43,282 bases of DNA from the NCBI GenBank assembly GCA_018883065.1, contig VEQT01000017.1, positions 1 to 43,282 on the forward strand, in the 5' to 3' direction. The notes below the pieces were generated by a model. That model was not told the DNA's origin and searched no databases. It was given only the letters and a program-made list of their open reading frames with translations. Below are positions 8,322 through 16,450 of this stretch, piece after piece. Origin of the DNA: Flavobacterium sp. (GTDB lineage Bacteria; Bacteroidota; Bacteroidia; Flavobacteriales; Flavobacteriaceae). Both the position numbers and the translations under genes were made by a program. Every line of letters begins with the position of its first letter. Within the stretch, counting starts at the first letter, position 1.

Positions 8322-9161
8322 ATGTCATCAATTTATTTAGGATATCATTTTACCGTTGAACCCAAAGAACTGGGATCAGAAATTTTAGTTGCCGAATTGG
8401 GCGAATTGCCTTTTGAAAGCTTTGTTGAAAGCGAATTTGGCCTTACCGCCTACATTCAAAAAGAGCTGTGGAATGCAGCTATTTTGGATGATTTATTTGT
8501 TTTGAAATCGCCCGAATTCATTATTAGCTATACCATAGAAGAAATTGAGCAGGTTAATTGGAACGAAGAATGGGAAAAGAATTTTGAACCCATTGAAGTG
8601 GATGGCATTTGCCATGTGCGCGCCCCCTTTCATCCCAAAACCTCTGCAAAATATGATATTGTAATTGAACCCAAAATGAGTTTTGGCACCGGACATCACG
8701 AAACCACACACATGATGATTCAGCATTTGCTTCATATGGACGTACACGGTAAAAAAACACTTGACATGGGTTGTGGTACTGCTATTCTGGCCATATTAGC
8801 CGAAATGAAAGGCGCCAAGCCCATCGATGCAATAGATATTGACAACTGGTGTTACTTGAATTCGATTGAAAATGCAGCACGCAACAATTGCCAACACATT
8901 ACCGTTTACGAAGGAGATGCTTCCTTACTTAATGATCAACAATACGACTTAATCATTGCCAACATCAACCGCAATATCTTACTGTCTGATATGCAAGCCT
9001 ACGCCAAGTGCCTATTGGCCGGAGGCACACTATTGTTAAGTGGATTTTATGAGGAGGATATCCCGTTTTTGGAGGCATCATGTACAGAAAATGGCATGCA
9101 GTTTGTTTCTAAATTGCAGCGTAACAATTGGGTTTCTTTGAAATTTGAAAAACAAGTTTAG
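8322..9161 (+). CDS. prmA: Ribosomal protein L11 methyltransferase
   Basis: PrmA trimethylates lysines and the N-terminus of ribosomal protein L11 using S-adenosylmethionine. The protein is 279 residues. An N-terminal substrate-recognition region (about 1-95) is followed by 'FGTGHHETTHMM' and the SAM-binding motif 'TLDMGCGTAILAILAEMKGA' (about residues 146-165), then 'IANINRNIL', the post-I NxN motif of the family. It lies in the tpiA-prmA-clpS run found in many Flavobacteriaceae. Confidence 0.95.
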   Translation: MSSIYLGYHFTVEPKELGSEILVAELGELPFESFVESEFGLTAYIQKELWNAAILDDLFVLKSPEFIISYTIEEIEQVNWNEEWEKNFEPIEVDGICHVRAPFHPKTSAKYDIVIEPKMSFGTGHHETTHMMIQHLLHMDVHGKKTLDMGCGTAILAILAEMKGAKPIDAIDIDNWCYLNSIENAARNNCQHITVYEGDASLLNDQQYDLIIANINRNILLSDMQAYAKCLLAGGTLLLSGFYEEDIPFLEASCTENGMQFVSKLQRNNWVSLKFEKQV

Positions 9162-9178
9162 CTTATTTAGTGCATAAA

Positions 9179-9454
9179 ATGAGTACACAAGAACAACAAC
9201 TAGAAGAGGTATTAACAGCAAATAAGGAGGGAAATATACATGAAATTGTCTTGTACAATGACGATGTAAACACCTTTGATCATGTAATTGAAACCTTAAT
9301 TCGAGTTTGTCAACATACCGATGAACAAGCCGAACAATGTGCTTTATTGGTGCATTACAAAGGAAAATGTACGGTAAAAACAGGTGAATTGTCAAAGTTA
9401 AAACCCCAATGCACCGCCTTGCTTGAAGCGGGTTTAAGTGCTGAACTCACTTAA
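9179..9454 (+). CDS. clpS: ATP-dependent Clp protease adaptor ClpS
   Basis: ClpS delivers N-degron substrates to ClpAP/ClpCP. The 91-residue protein from ATG 9179 shows the ClpS core 'EIVLYNDDVNTFDHVIETLIRVCQHTDEQAEQCALLVHYKGKC': the Asn-Asp-Asp of the N-degron pocket, the helix with conserved Thr-Phe, and the His of 'VHYKG'. A GTG start three codons upstream is possible but less likely. It is the last gene of the TlpA-tpiA-prmA run and converges on a YeeE/YedE gene; no clear terminator hairpin lies in the 104-base gap. Confidence 0.95.
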   Translation: MSTQEQQLEEVLTANKEGNIHEIVLYNDDVNTFDHVIETLIRVCQHTDEQAEQCALLVHYKGKCTVKTGELSKLKPQCTALLEAGLSAELT

Positions 9455-9558
9455 TTGAACCTTTTTACTTTGTAAACCAACAAGTATGCAGTTTTTATAG
9501 ACCAATAATCGTGTTGCCTTAAATGTGGCTACCTAATTAGTCGTACTATTCGGATTAA

Positions 9559-9975
9559 TTAATGAGGTAAATGATCCTTGATTACCCCATACAAAAAAGT
9601 ACCAGCAACCGCACCCAATAATACGATGGCCAACGAATAAAATCCAGCACCAAGCAAAATAAAAATTGGACCAGGACAAGCGCCAACTAAGGCCCATCCT
9701 AAACCAAATAATAGGCCGCCTATCCAATACCGGAAGGACCCTTTTTCTTTGACAGGAATAACTATTGGATTGCCTTTGTTGTTTTTAATGTTTTTGTATT
9801 TAATAAGTTGCAAGCCAACAATACCCGTAACTACTGCAGTACCAATAATTCCGTACATGTGAAACGAATGAAATTGAAACATTTCATAAATTCTATACCA
9901 AGAAACGGCCTCGGACTTGGTGAGTACAACTCCAAATAAAAATCCTACCGCGATGTATTTAATTACTTTTATCAT
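9559..9975 (-). CDS. YeeE/YedE-type half transporter (DUF6691 type)
   Basis: The 138-residue integral membrane protein has four hydrophobic segments and the hallmark 'GWALVGACPGPIFILLGAG' (about residues 94-112) with a conserved Cys in Ala-Cys-Pro-Gly. This is the shorter partner of the split YeeE/YedE pair; relatives such as TsuA take up thiosulfate through conserved cysteines in the membrane. The ATG overlaps the stop of the longer partner by four bases, so the two halves are made together. Substrate is inferred as a reduced sulfur species only from the family. Confidence 0.85.
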   Translation of the reverse strand: MIKVIKYIAVGFLFGVVLTKSEAVSWYRIYEMFQFHSFHMYGIIGTAVVTGIVGLQLIKYKNIKNNKGNPIVIPVKEKGSFRYWIGGLLFGLGWALVGACPGPIFILLGAGFYSLAIVLLGAVAGTFLYGVIKDHLPH

Positions 9976-10532
9976 GAGAATATCAATGGAAAAATAAAGT
10001 GAGCCATAATTAAACCGCCTATAAAAAATCCAATCACCGCTTTGAGCGATTGGCGTTGCAAATTACTAATACCTGCTATTGCATGTCCGGATGTGCATCC
10101 ACCGGCATACCGCGATCCAAATCCTATTAACAATCCACCTACTAAAAGAAAAATTATTTTTTTTGGCGAGGCAAACACGTCGTTGCCAAATAATGTTGTA
10201 GGTTCCAAATTGCCCTGTGGGGTGTCAATTCCCAATTGTTCGAGTTGATAAAGGGTAGCTGGATGCAACTGTACATTAGATGGATCACTCATAAAATGAA
10301 CAGCAAACCAGCCGCCTAGCATGGCTCCAGCCAAAACTACCAAATTCCAGCCCTGCGTTTTCCAATCAAATTTGAAAAAGTCACTGCATTTGGCAGCACC
10401 CAAAATAGTGCATATGGTTCTAAGGTTAGAAGAAACACCAAACACCTTTCCAAAATAGTTAAGCAAAAGCATCACTACTGCTATTAAAAATCCGGAAATA
10501 TACCAAGGCCATGTGTGAAAAAGAAAATCCAT
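9972..10532 (-). CDS. YeeE/YedE-type half transporter, longer partner
   Basis: This protein is 186 residues if started at ATG 10532; a TTG three codons upstream is the alternative. It begins with a membrane segment (WPWYISGFLIAVVMLLLNYFG) and ends with the family hallmark 'GFGSRYAGGCTSGHAIAGISNLQ' (about residues 140-162), whose cysteine is thought to contact sulfur substrates in TsuA-like proteins. Upstream there is also 'LRTICTILGAAKCSDFF'. It overlaps the shorter partner by four bases. Together they resemble one split YeeE/YedE protein, common in marine and freshwater Bacteroidetes. Confidence 0.85.
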   Translation of the reverse strand: MDFLFHTWPWYISGFLIAVVMLLLNYFGKVFGVSSNLRTICTILGAAKCSDFFKFDWKTQGWNLVVLAGAMLGGWFAVHFMSDPSNVQLHPATLYQLEQLGIDTPQGNLEPTTLFGNDVFASPKKIIFLLVGGLLIGFGSRYAGGCTSGHAIAGISNLQRQSLKAVIGFFIGGLIMAHFIFPLIFS

Positions 10533-10548
10533 GAAGTACAATTTGGGT

Positions 10549-10580
10549 CAAAAATACAATTTCAAATTAGTATAGACCAA
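10549..10580 (-). promoter_or_regulatory. Candidate promoter for the YeeE/YedE pair
   Basis: On the minus strand a TTG (10580-10578) is followed after 21 bases by TATTTTTG (10556-10549), 17 bases before the preferred ATG. The -7 box fits the Bacteroidetes consensus; the spacer is slightly long. Confidence 0.35.
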
Positions 10581-10606
10581 CAAAGCACAAACTAAAAATA
10601 TTGAAT

Positions 10607-10614
10607 TAATTTTG
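10607..10614 (+). promoter_or_regulatory. Candidate -7 box for the DUF4199 gene
   Basis: TAATTTTG matches TAnnTTTG. A transcript starting a few bases downstream would exclude the GTG at 10614 as a start codon and supports ATG 10635. No good -33 box is seen. Confidence 0.3.
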
Positions 10615-10634
10615 TGAACCAAACTTCATACCAT

Positions 10635-11123
10635 ATGTTGAAAAAAATTCACTTGGAACTCAAATGGTCCATCAACTTCGGGATTGCATATTTACTTTGG
10701 ATCATACTTGAAAAAAGCTGCGGATTGCATGATCAATATATTGCCAATTATCCCTTGTATTCAAACGGATTTATATTGGTTACCGTTGTTCTTTTTTATG
10801 TGGCCTTATTTGATAAAAGGAAGAATGTGTATCGGGGTGAGATGACACAAACCAATGGTTTTTTAACCGGGTTAGTACTTACCTTGTTTATCAGTCTACT
10901 TACCCCTTTTTTGATCCGAATTTCTTTGCAATACATCACACCTGATTTTTTCATACACATGAAGGAAAACATGATAAAAAGCAAAAAAATGACAGTCAAT
11001 CAAACTGAATTATTTTACAACTATAAAAGTTATTTATTGCAAACTTTGTTTTTGAATTTCTCCCTAGGCATACTATGCTCGGCAATTTTTTCGTTTGTAT
11101 TGACAACTAAAAAAACAACTTAA
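10635..11123 (+). CDS. DUF4199 domain membrane protein
   Basis: A 162-residue protein with helices near residues 10-28 (WSINFGIAYLLWIILEKSC), 40-60, 72-92 and 135-155 (LQTLFLNFSLGILCSAIFSFVL). The order helix-pair, short polar loop 'DKRKNVYRGEMTQTNGFLTGL', helix, extramembrane segment, helix is typical of DUF4199, a Bacteroidetes-specific family of unknown function. I chose ATG 10635 because a promoter -7 box overlaps the upstream GTG. The stop is one base before the next gene. Confidence 0.8.
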   Translation: MLKKIHLELKWSINFGIAYLLWIILEKSCGLHDQYIANYPLYSNGFILVTVVLFYVALFDKRKNVYRGEMTQTNGFLTGLVLTLFISLLTPFLIRISLQYITPDFFIHMKENMIKSKKMTVNQTELFYNYKSYLLQTLFLNFSLGILCSAIFSFVLTTKKTT

Positions 11124-11124
11124 C

Positions 11125-11574
11125 ATGATCAATAAACTCCCCTATTTACTCTTAATAAGTGCCCTTCTGTATTCTTGTAGTGGATCAAGTTTGGTAATCC
11201 TTAATGCTAATGATAAAACGCCAGTTCCCAAAATTTCGGAAGATGGAGCATTTGTGCTTAAGGGATACAGCAAAGAAAAACGATATGGGACCGAAAAGGC
11301 CTATCCAATAAATGTGTTTTATGGCTCATCAAAAAACGACACTGTTAATGTAAACCGGTTTATGAAAGCATTAGTTGGGCCACATGGAGAGCCACTCACT
11401 TATACCAAAGTAAGCACCTGTTGTCCATTTACAAGCAAACACTCCGAAATGGGTGTGGGAATTCTTGACCTGTATAACGTAACCTGGCCCAATCAAAAAA
11501 AACCGTTGCTGTTGTATTTCAACAATTATGATAAGGGTGAACTATTGGTGCCGGTAGGGTTAAAACTAAAATAA
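11125..11574 (+). CDS. Lipoprotein of unknown function (family often mislabelled as KdsA)
   Basis: The 149-residue protein has a lipoprotein signal ending at Cys18 (LLYSCSG). The mature part contains 'SEDGAFVLKGYSKEKRYGTEKAYPINVFYG', 'STCCPF' and 'LYFNNYDKGELLVPVGL'. It lies 81 bases before kdsA. Proteins like this are frequently called '2-dehydro-3-deoxyphosphooctonate aldolase' in databases, apparently because of the neighbour; the sequence has no aldolase barrel and is far too short. Its function is unknown; an envelope role is likely from the lipid anchor. Confidence 0.75.
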   Translation: MINKLPYLLLISALLYSCSGSSLVILNANDKTPVPKISEDGAFVLKGYSKEKRYGTEKAYPINVFYGSSKNDTVNVNRFMKALVGPHGEPLTYTKVSTCCPFTSKHSEMGVGILDLYNVTWPNQKKPLLLYFNNYDKGELLVPVGLKLK

Positions 11575-11629
11575 TTCTCTATACTAAATTTAAATCACAA
11601 TTACAGTCCGCAAATTGGTCCTGTATATT

Positions 11630-11637
11630 TATATTTG
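11630..11637 (+). promoter_or_regulatory. Candidate -7 box for kdsA
   Basis: TATATTTG fits TAnnTTTG, 18 bases before the ATG at 11656. A TTG at 11615-11617 lies only 12 bases upstream, shorter than normal. Confidence 0.3.
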
Positions 11638-11655
11638 CTGCTCTAAATTACATGC

Positions 11656-12474
11656 ATGAACGTATCCGTTATCCCTCAAATTAAACACACCGAAAGTGGC
11701 AATTTCTTTTTATTGGCTGGTCCCTGTGCCATTGAAGGCGAAGAAATGGCCTTGCGCATAGCCGAAAAATTAGTTGGCATTAGTGACAAATTAGAAATTC
11801 CCTTAGTCTTTAAAGGGTCATTTAAAAAAGCCAACCGTTCGCGTATCGATAGTTTTTCGGGTATTGGCGATGAAAAAGCGCTTAAAATTTTACGTAAAGT
11901 ATCTGAGACGTTTCAAGTTCCTACGGTAACTGATATCCACACCAACGAAGATGCCGATCGTGCAGCCCAATATGTAGATGTATTGCAAATTCCTGCATTT
12001 TTAGTTCGTCAAACGGACTTAGTGGTAGCTGCAGCAAATACTGGTAAAACCGTTAATTTGAAAAAAGGCCAATTCATGAGCCCTGAAAGCATGAAACATG
12101 CGGTGCAAAAAGTACTGGATTGTCAAAACAACAACGTAATGGTTACCGATAGAGGAACCATGTTTGGCTACCAAGATATGGTAGTTGATTTTCGAGGAAT
12201 TCCGAGTATGCAACAATTTGCAACAACCGTATTGGACGTAACCCATTCGTTGCAGCAACCCAACCAAACCACTGGCGTAACCGGTGGAAGACCTGACATG
12301 ATTGAAACCATTGCCCGTGCGGGTATTGCGGTAGGTGTTGACGGTTTATTTATAGAAACCCATTTTGATCCTGCCAATGCCAAAAGTGACGGTGCAAACA
12401 TGTTACACTTGGATTATTTTGAAGGATTAATGACTCGCTTGGTGGCCATTCGCAAAACCATTACATCTTTTTAA
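11656..12474 (+). CDS. kdsA: 3-deoxy-8-phosphooctulonate synthase
   Basis: KdsA condenses phosphoenolpyruvate with arabinose 5-phosphate to make KDO-8-phosphate for lipopolysaccharide. The length, 272 residues, is normal. Family motifs: 'LAGPCAIEGEE' near residue 22, 'FKGSFKKANRSR' near 54, 'GDEKALKIL', 'TDIHTNEDA', 'QIPAFLVRQTDL', 'NLKKGQFMSPE', 'DFRGIPSM' and 'GLFIETHFDPANAKSDG'. It is complete and followed by a secreted protein gene seven bases later. Confidence 0.97.
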   Translation: MNVSVIPQIKHTESGNFFLLAGPCAIEGEEMALRIAEKLVGISDKLEIPLVFKGSFKKANRSRIDSFSGIGDEKALKILRKVSETFQVPTVTDIHTNEDADRAAQYVDVLQIPAFLVRQTDLVVAAANTGKTVNLKKGQFMSPESMKHAVQKVLDCQNNNVMVTDRGTMFGYQDMVVDFRGIPSMQQFATTVLDVTHSLQQPNQTTGVTGGRPDMIETIARAGIAVGVDGLFIETHFDPANAKSDGANMLHLDYFEGLMTRLVAIRKTITSF

Positions 12475-12481
12475 TTTACAC

Positions 12482-13342
12482 ATGACTAAAAAAGTATCTT
12501 GGAGCATAGCAATGAGTTTATTGGCTATGTCTTTACTATTTGCTCAAACTACTTCTAATCCTGATCGGTACACAGCGCATAACAAAGGAAAATTCTTTTT
12601 TTCTTGGGGTGGAAATCACGAATCATTTACCAATTCTGACATTCGATTTCGGGGAGAAAATTATGACTTTGTAGTCCATAATGCAGAGGCGCTAGACAAG
12701 CCAAAAGGTTGGCACATTGACTACATTAATCCAAGCAGAATAACCATACCTCAAACGAACTTTAAAATGGGTTACTTTTTCTCTGACCGGTATAGTATTT
12801 CCATTGGATTAGACCATATGAAGTATGTGATGAATCAAAACCAAACGGCCATGGTAAGCGGAGACATTAATCTTTCGGCTGGTGATCAGGGAGCTATTTT
12901 TAACGGAAATTACTTCAATACACCTATTGACTTTTCGGATGGCCGATTTCTGCAATTTGAACATACGGACGGCTTAAACTATATCCATGCCGAAATTGCT
13001 CGTACAGCTGATTTTTCAGGCTGGTTTGGCAATCTAAATACCGATAAAATTCAATTTAATTTTACCGAAGGGATTGGTGGCGGAATTGTGTATCCCAAAA
13101 CCAATACAACACTCTTGGGCAAAGCAAGACACGATGATTTTCATGTTTCAGGATATGGAGTATCTGCAAAGGCTGGTTTAAACATTACGTTCTTAAAATA
13201 CTTTTTTATACAAGGTGAATTGAAGTGTGGGTATATGAACCTAAATGACATTCGCACCACACAAAACCCTGCAGATCGTGCATCTCAAGAATTTGCTTTC
13301 TTTGAACGCATACTTGTGTTGGGAGGAATTTTTAAACTTTAA
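12482..13342 (+). CDS. Secreted protein, probable outer-membrane beta-barrel, unknown function
   Basis: The 286-residue protein starts with a signal peptide (MTKKVSWSIAMSLLAMSLLFAQ). The mature chain alternates polar and aromatic/hydrophobic residues ('HNKGKFFFSWGGNHESF', 'FKMGYFFSDRYSISIGLDHMKYVM', 'YFFIQGELKCGYMNL') and ends in hydrophobic 'ILVLGGIFKL', the pattern of outer-membrane barrels. The ending residue is Leu rather than Phe. I do not recognise the family. It lies seven bases after kdsA, and its stop overlaps the convergent M28 peptidase gene by four bases. Confidence 0.75.
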   Translation: MTKKVSWSIAMSLLAMSLLFAQTTSNPDRYTAHNKGKFFFSWGGNHESFTNSDIRFRGENYDFVVHNAEALDKPKGWHIDYINPSRITIPQTNFKMGYFFSDRYSISIGLDHMKYVMNQNQTAMVSGDINLSAGDQGAIFNGNYFNTPIDFSDGRFLQFEHTDGLNYIHAEIARTADFSGWFGNLNTDKIQFNFTEGIGGGIVYPKTNTTLLGKARHDDFHVSGYGVSAKAGLNITFLKYFFIQGELKCGYMNLNDIRTTQNPADRASQEFAFFERILVLGGIFKL

Positions 13343-14703
13343 TTGTGACTATCCCACAAATAAACTAAAGCTGTCATGGCTGCAGCCCCTAGTTCTAATT
13401 CACGTTTGTTCACTGCATCAAACGTATCATTGGCTGCATGATGATAATCAAAATAGCGTTGTGAATCGGGCTGAAGTCCCACTTTTACAATATTGGGATC
13501 TTTTAACGGACCGATATCTGTACCTGAATGCCCTTTTCTGAAAAGGTGGATCAAATAAGGTTTAAATAGCGCTTCCCACGATTGAATCTGAGCCAATTGT
13601 TCTGGTGTGGCTTCGATAGAAAATCCTCGGGGAGAAAATCCTCCTGAATCACTTTCTAAGGCAAATACATGCTGCTCTTTGTTTTTAATGGCCATTTCTT
13701 CGTATTTAATTCCGCCTTTTACCCCATTTTCCTCATTCATAAACAACACCACACGAATCGTGTGTTTGGGTTTGTAGTTCATTTTTTTCAATAACTGCAA
13801 CACAGTCATACTTTGCACACATCCGGCTCCATCGTCGTGCGAGCCATCTCCTAAATCCCAAGAATCCAAATGACCGCCTACCACCATAATTTGATTTGGA
13901 TAGACTGAACCCGTTATTTCGGCAATCACATTGTGGGAAAGCACTTCCTCATAATTTTGACACGATTGTTTAAAATAAAAAGTAGCATTGGGGTTATCTT
14001 TGAGTAAGCCACTCAATTGATTGGCCCCCATGGTAGAAATAGCTGCTGCAGGAATGCGCTGGCCCATTGGCGTATCGCCGTAATTGGTCATACCGGTGTG
14101 AGGTAAATCGTCAATTCGTAAATTCATGGACCGAACAATTACACCCAATGCACCCAATTTTCCGGCTTCACGGGCACCCGAAGAACGCTGATCGACACAG
14201 CTTCCGTAGGCATGAAATGTTTCTATAAATTCAGGATTCATCGGCCGATTAAAAAAGACTATTTTACCTTTTACACCCGCTTCTCCCAATTGTATTAATT
14301 GGTCTAAACTCTGTACTTCAATTACAGGAGCAACGAGCCCTTTTTGTGGAGTTGCCACAGATAATCCCAACGCACAAATAGAAAAAGGGATTTTTTTTCC
14401 CTCTAGTTGTAAATAAGCTTGTTCTTTGGGTCCACGTTCCCATTTGGGCACTTTTACTGCTTGTAAATACACCTTGTCAACGCCCAATTTTTGGAGTTCA
14501 CTTTGGGTATAGGAAACAGCCAATTCTGCTCCTTTTGACCCCGAGAGTCGATGCCCAATTTTGTTGGATAAATCAGCGAGCCAGCCATAACAGTTTGAGT
14601 CAGTTAGGGCCTTTGTATACATTTGTTTTAAAAAAAGTTCATCGGTTGCTTGGGCAATTAAACACGAAGAATTTATGAGTGCAAAAAAAATTATTTTTTT
14701 CAT
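13339..14703 (-). CDS. M28-family metallopeptidase, carboxypeptidase Q-like, secreted
   Basis: From ATG 14703 the protein has 454 residues and a signal peptide (MKKIIFFALINSSCLIAQA); the longer open frame upstream lacks a signal. Zinc-ligand motifs are visible: His278 and neighbours in 'VVGGHLDSWDLGDGSHDDGAGC' (Asp290 in the Asp-Asp pair), Glu324-Glu325 in 'MNEENG', 'ESDSGG' and a C-terminal 'YHHANDTFD'. A protease-associated (PA) domain occupies roughly residues 110-240. Such exported di-zinc enzymes remove amino acids from peptides. It has its own promoter and lies just beyond the terminator that closes the polysaccharide locus. Confidence 0.9.
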   Translation of the reverse strand: MKKIIFFALINSSCLIAQATDELFLKQMYTKALTDSNCYGWLADLSNKIGHRLSGSKGAELAVSYTQSELQKLGVDKVYLQAVKVPKWERGPKEQAYLQLEGKKIPFSICALGLSVATPQKGLVAPVIEVQSLDQLIQLGEAGVKGKIVFFNRPMNPEFIETFHAYGSCVDQRSSGAREAGKLGALGVIVRSMNLRIDDLPHTGMTNYGDTPMGQRIPAAAISTMGANQLSGLLKDNPNATFYFKQSCQNYEEVLSHNVIAEITGSVYPNQIMVVGGHLDSWDLGDGSHDDGAGCVQSMTVLQLLKKMNYKPKHTIRVVLFMNEENGVKGGIKYEEMAIKNKEQHVFALESDSGGFSPRGFSIEATPEQLAQIQSWEALFKPYLIHLFRKGHSGTDIGPLKDPNIVKVGLQPDSQRYFDYHHAANDTFDAVNKRELELGAAAMTALVYLWDSHN

Positions 14704-14721
14704 AGAAAATTCACTAGATCT

Positions 14722-14748
14722 CAAAAGTAAATTAAATTGTAAACACAA
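14722..14748 (-). promoter_or_regulatory. Bacteroidetes-type promoter for the M28 peptidase
   Basis: On the minus strand TTG (14748-14746), a spacer of 16 bases and TACTTTTG (14729-14722) fit the consensus. It lies between the upstream terminator and the ATG at 14703, which supports independent transcription and the shorter start. Confidence 0.5.
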
Positions 14749-14773
14749 CCACCATTTAGTCGATTACTTGCAT

Positions 14774-14806
14774 AAAAAAACTCCGAAAGAAAATCTATCG
14801 GAGTTT
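14774..14806 (-). terminator. Rho-independent terminator after the sugar permease gene
   Basis: A nine-base perfect stem (AAACTCCGA at 14778-14786 with TCGGAGTTT at 14798-14806) has an 11-base loop and, on the minus strand, runs into a tract of T. It lies 25 bases past the permease stop and closes the polysaccharide locus. Confidence 0.85.
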
Positions 14807-14830
14807 ATAGGTTATTCATTTGATCGTGGA

Positions 14831-16267
14831 TTAATGACCACCGCTAATTTTTTTATCGAAGTCAATTCCTTGGGTTTTCAATATCCCACTCACTTTCCAC
14901 GCATAGAAGGCTAAATAAGCAAAACAAAAAACACCAACAATATAACTGGCTTGTATAGATGTTTGATCGGCCATAAAACCTTGAAGCCAACTTACAATTC
15001 CTCCACCCATAATCATCATAATTAAAAAGCTACTTCCTTGACTGGTGTGTTTACCTAAACCACTCACTGCTAAGGTAAAAATACATGGCCAAAGCGTACT
15101 ACAAAACAAGCCCACACTTATGATGGCATACACGGAAACCATTCCGCTAGTAGCCATCCCAACACCAAGAGCAACCATGCCAAGTAGAGAAAAAATCAAT
15201 AACATGCGTGCCGGGTTTCCTTTACTGGCTATATCGGCAGCAATCAAAACCAAAATAATAAACGCATAAATGTAAAACACACTGAGATCGTGTTTGGCCA
15301 ATGCATTTACAAAAAGAAAAACGCCAAACGCCAAATATGGTGCAATGAAACGAAGTATTTTTTGCAAACTCATGTTATCGGTAAAAGCTTCTACCGCACC
15401 TGTCCAACGACCTATCATTAAGCTAGCCCAATACAATGAAATGTAGGGCGCAATGTCTTTGGTTAAAAAACCCAAATGTTTTTCCATATAGGCCGGTAAA
15501 TTACTTGCCGTTGAAACTTCAACGCCTACGTAAATAAAAATAGCAATCATACCCAAAACCAATTGTGGATATTTCAATGCTGATGAACGGCTATTTTTAA
15601 CTTCTTCGTCCGACTCAACTATGGTTTCAGGGTGTTCGGGTAATGATGAAAATTTAAGTAAAATAGCTACTAGTAAAAAAGCAACACCCAAAATCAAATA
15701 GGGTATTTTAACGCTTTCAATGCTCATCTCGGTATTGGCAGAAGCCGCAGAACCAAATATGGCAAAACTCACAATTAATGGACCTATTGTAGTTCCTAAA
15801 TTGTTAATCCCACCAGCAAGTGTTAAACGTTGAGAACCAGTTGTAATTGGCCCTAATGCAATGGCTAATGGATTGGCAACTGTTTGTTGAAGGGAAAATC
15901 CCAATGCAACGATAAACAATCCTGAAAGCATGAGTGGAAATGAATGCAAGTTTGCTGCAGGATAAAACAATAAAGTACCCAAGGCAGAAATGGTGAGCCC
16001 CAAAGCCAAACCATTTTTATAGCCAATCTTGTTCACTAAATCTTTACCAATAGCAAGTGAAACAAGCATGTATAGAATAGATCCAACTGTATAGGCAATG
16101 TAAAATGCCACGGATACTAATTGGCTTTGGCCTTGAGATAAATCAAAGGCTTTTTTAAAAACAGGAATCAAGATGTCGTTGCTTGCTGCCACAAATCCCC
16201 AGAAGAAAAAGACGGTTACGAGCGGAATAAATTGTGCCCAATTGGTTTTTGTTTGTACTGAATTCAT
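14831..16267 (-). CDS. Sugar MFS transporter (FucP / glucose-galactose permease type)
   Basis: A 478-residue integral inner-membrane protein with about 12 hydrophobic segments. Features of the FucP-like group include 'VTVFFFWGFVAASNDILIPVFKKAF' at the first helix, the conserved glutamine-rich region 'GFSLQQTVANPLAIALGP' and 'GGINNLGTTIGPL'. Members import sugars such as glucose, galactose or fucose with protons. It is the last gene of the polysaccharide locus, so it most likely imports the released monosaccharide. Its 183-base upstream gap contains two palindromes that could be operators, so it may be controlled separately from the enzymes. A terminator follows. Confidence 0.9.
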   Translation of the reverse strand: MNSVQTKTNWAQFIPLVTVFFFWGFVAASNDILIPVFKKAFDLSQGQSQLVSVAFYIAYTVGSILYMLVSLAIGKDLVNKIGYKNGLALGLTISALGTLLFYPAANLHSFPLMLSGLFIVALGFSLQQTVANPLAIALGPITTGSQRLTLAGGINNLGTTIGPLIVSFAIFGSAASANTEMSIESVKIPYLILGVAFLLVAILLKFSSLPEHPETIVESDEEVKNSRSSALKYPQLVLGMIAIFIYVGVEVSTASNLPAYMEKHLGFLTKDIAPYISLYWASLMIGRWTGAVEAFTDNMSLQKILRFIAPYLAFGVFLFVNALAKHDLSVFYIYAFIILVLIAADIASKGNPARMLLIFSLLGMVALGVGMATSGMVSVYAIISVGLFCSTLWPCIFTLAVSGLGKHTSQGSSFLIMMIMGGGIVSWLQGFMADQTSIQASYIVGVFCFAYLAFYAWKVSGILKTQGIDFDKKISGGH

Positions 16268-16371
16268 ACGTGATTTTTTAGTTGGTTTTGGTTTATTATT
16301 AATTGAATGTAGCAGACATCGTCCGTTTTTTCAAAATTTTCATAAATATAGGTTTTAAATAAAATGAGTGT

Positions 16372-16408
16372 CGAAATTTCGTGATTAGTTATTAACGAAA
16401 TCGATTTC
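16372..16408. promoter_or_regulatory. Two palindromes upstream of the sugar permease, possible operators
   Basis: CGAAATTTCG (16372-16381, 10 bases) and GAAATCGATTTC (16397-16408, 12 bases) are both perfect palindromes with centres about 26 bases apart. They lie in the gap between the GH43-like gene and the permease, 105-141 bases before the permease ATG. The second extends to 18 bases with one mismatched pair and resembles a LacI-type operator. No LacI-type gene is in the window. Confidence 0.4.
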
Positions 16409-16450
16409 ATTAAGTCTGTTACACCAAGAATATAACGTTTTCGGAGAGGT

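Noticed and set aside
9078..9395. Minus-strand open frame of 105 residues over prmA/clpS
   Set aside because: It is a shadow of two well-identified genes, with no start context and no recognisable protein features.
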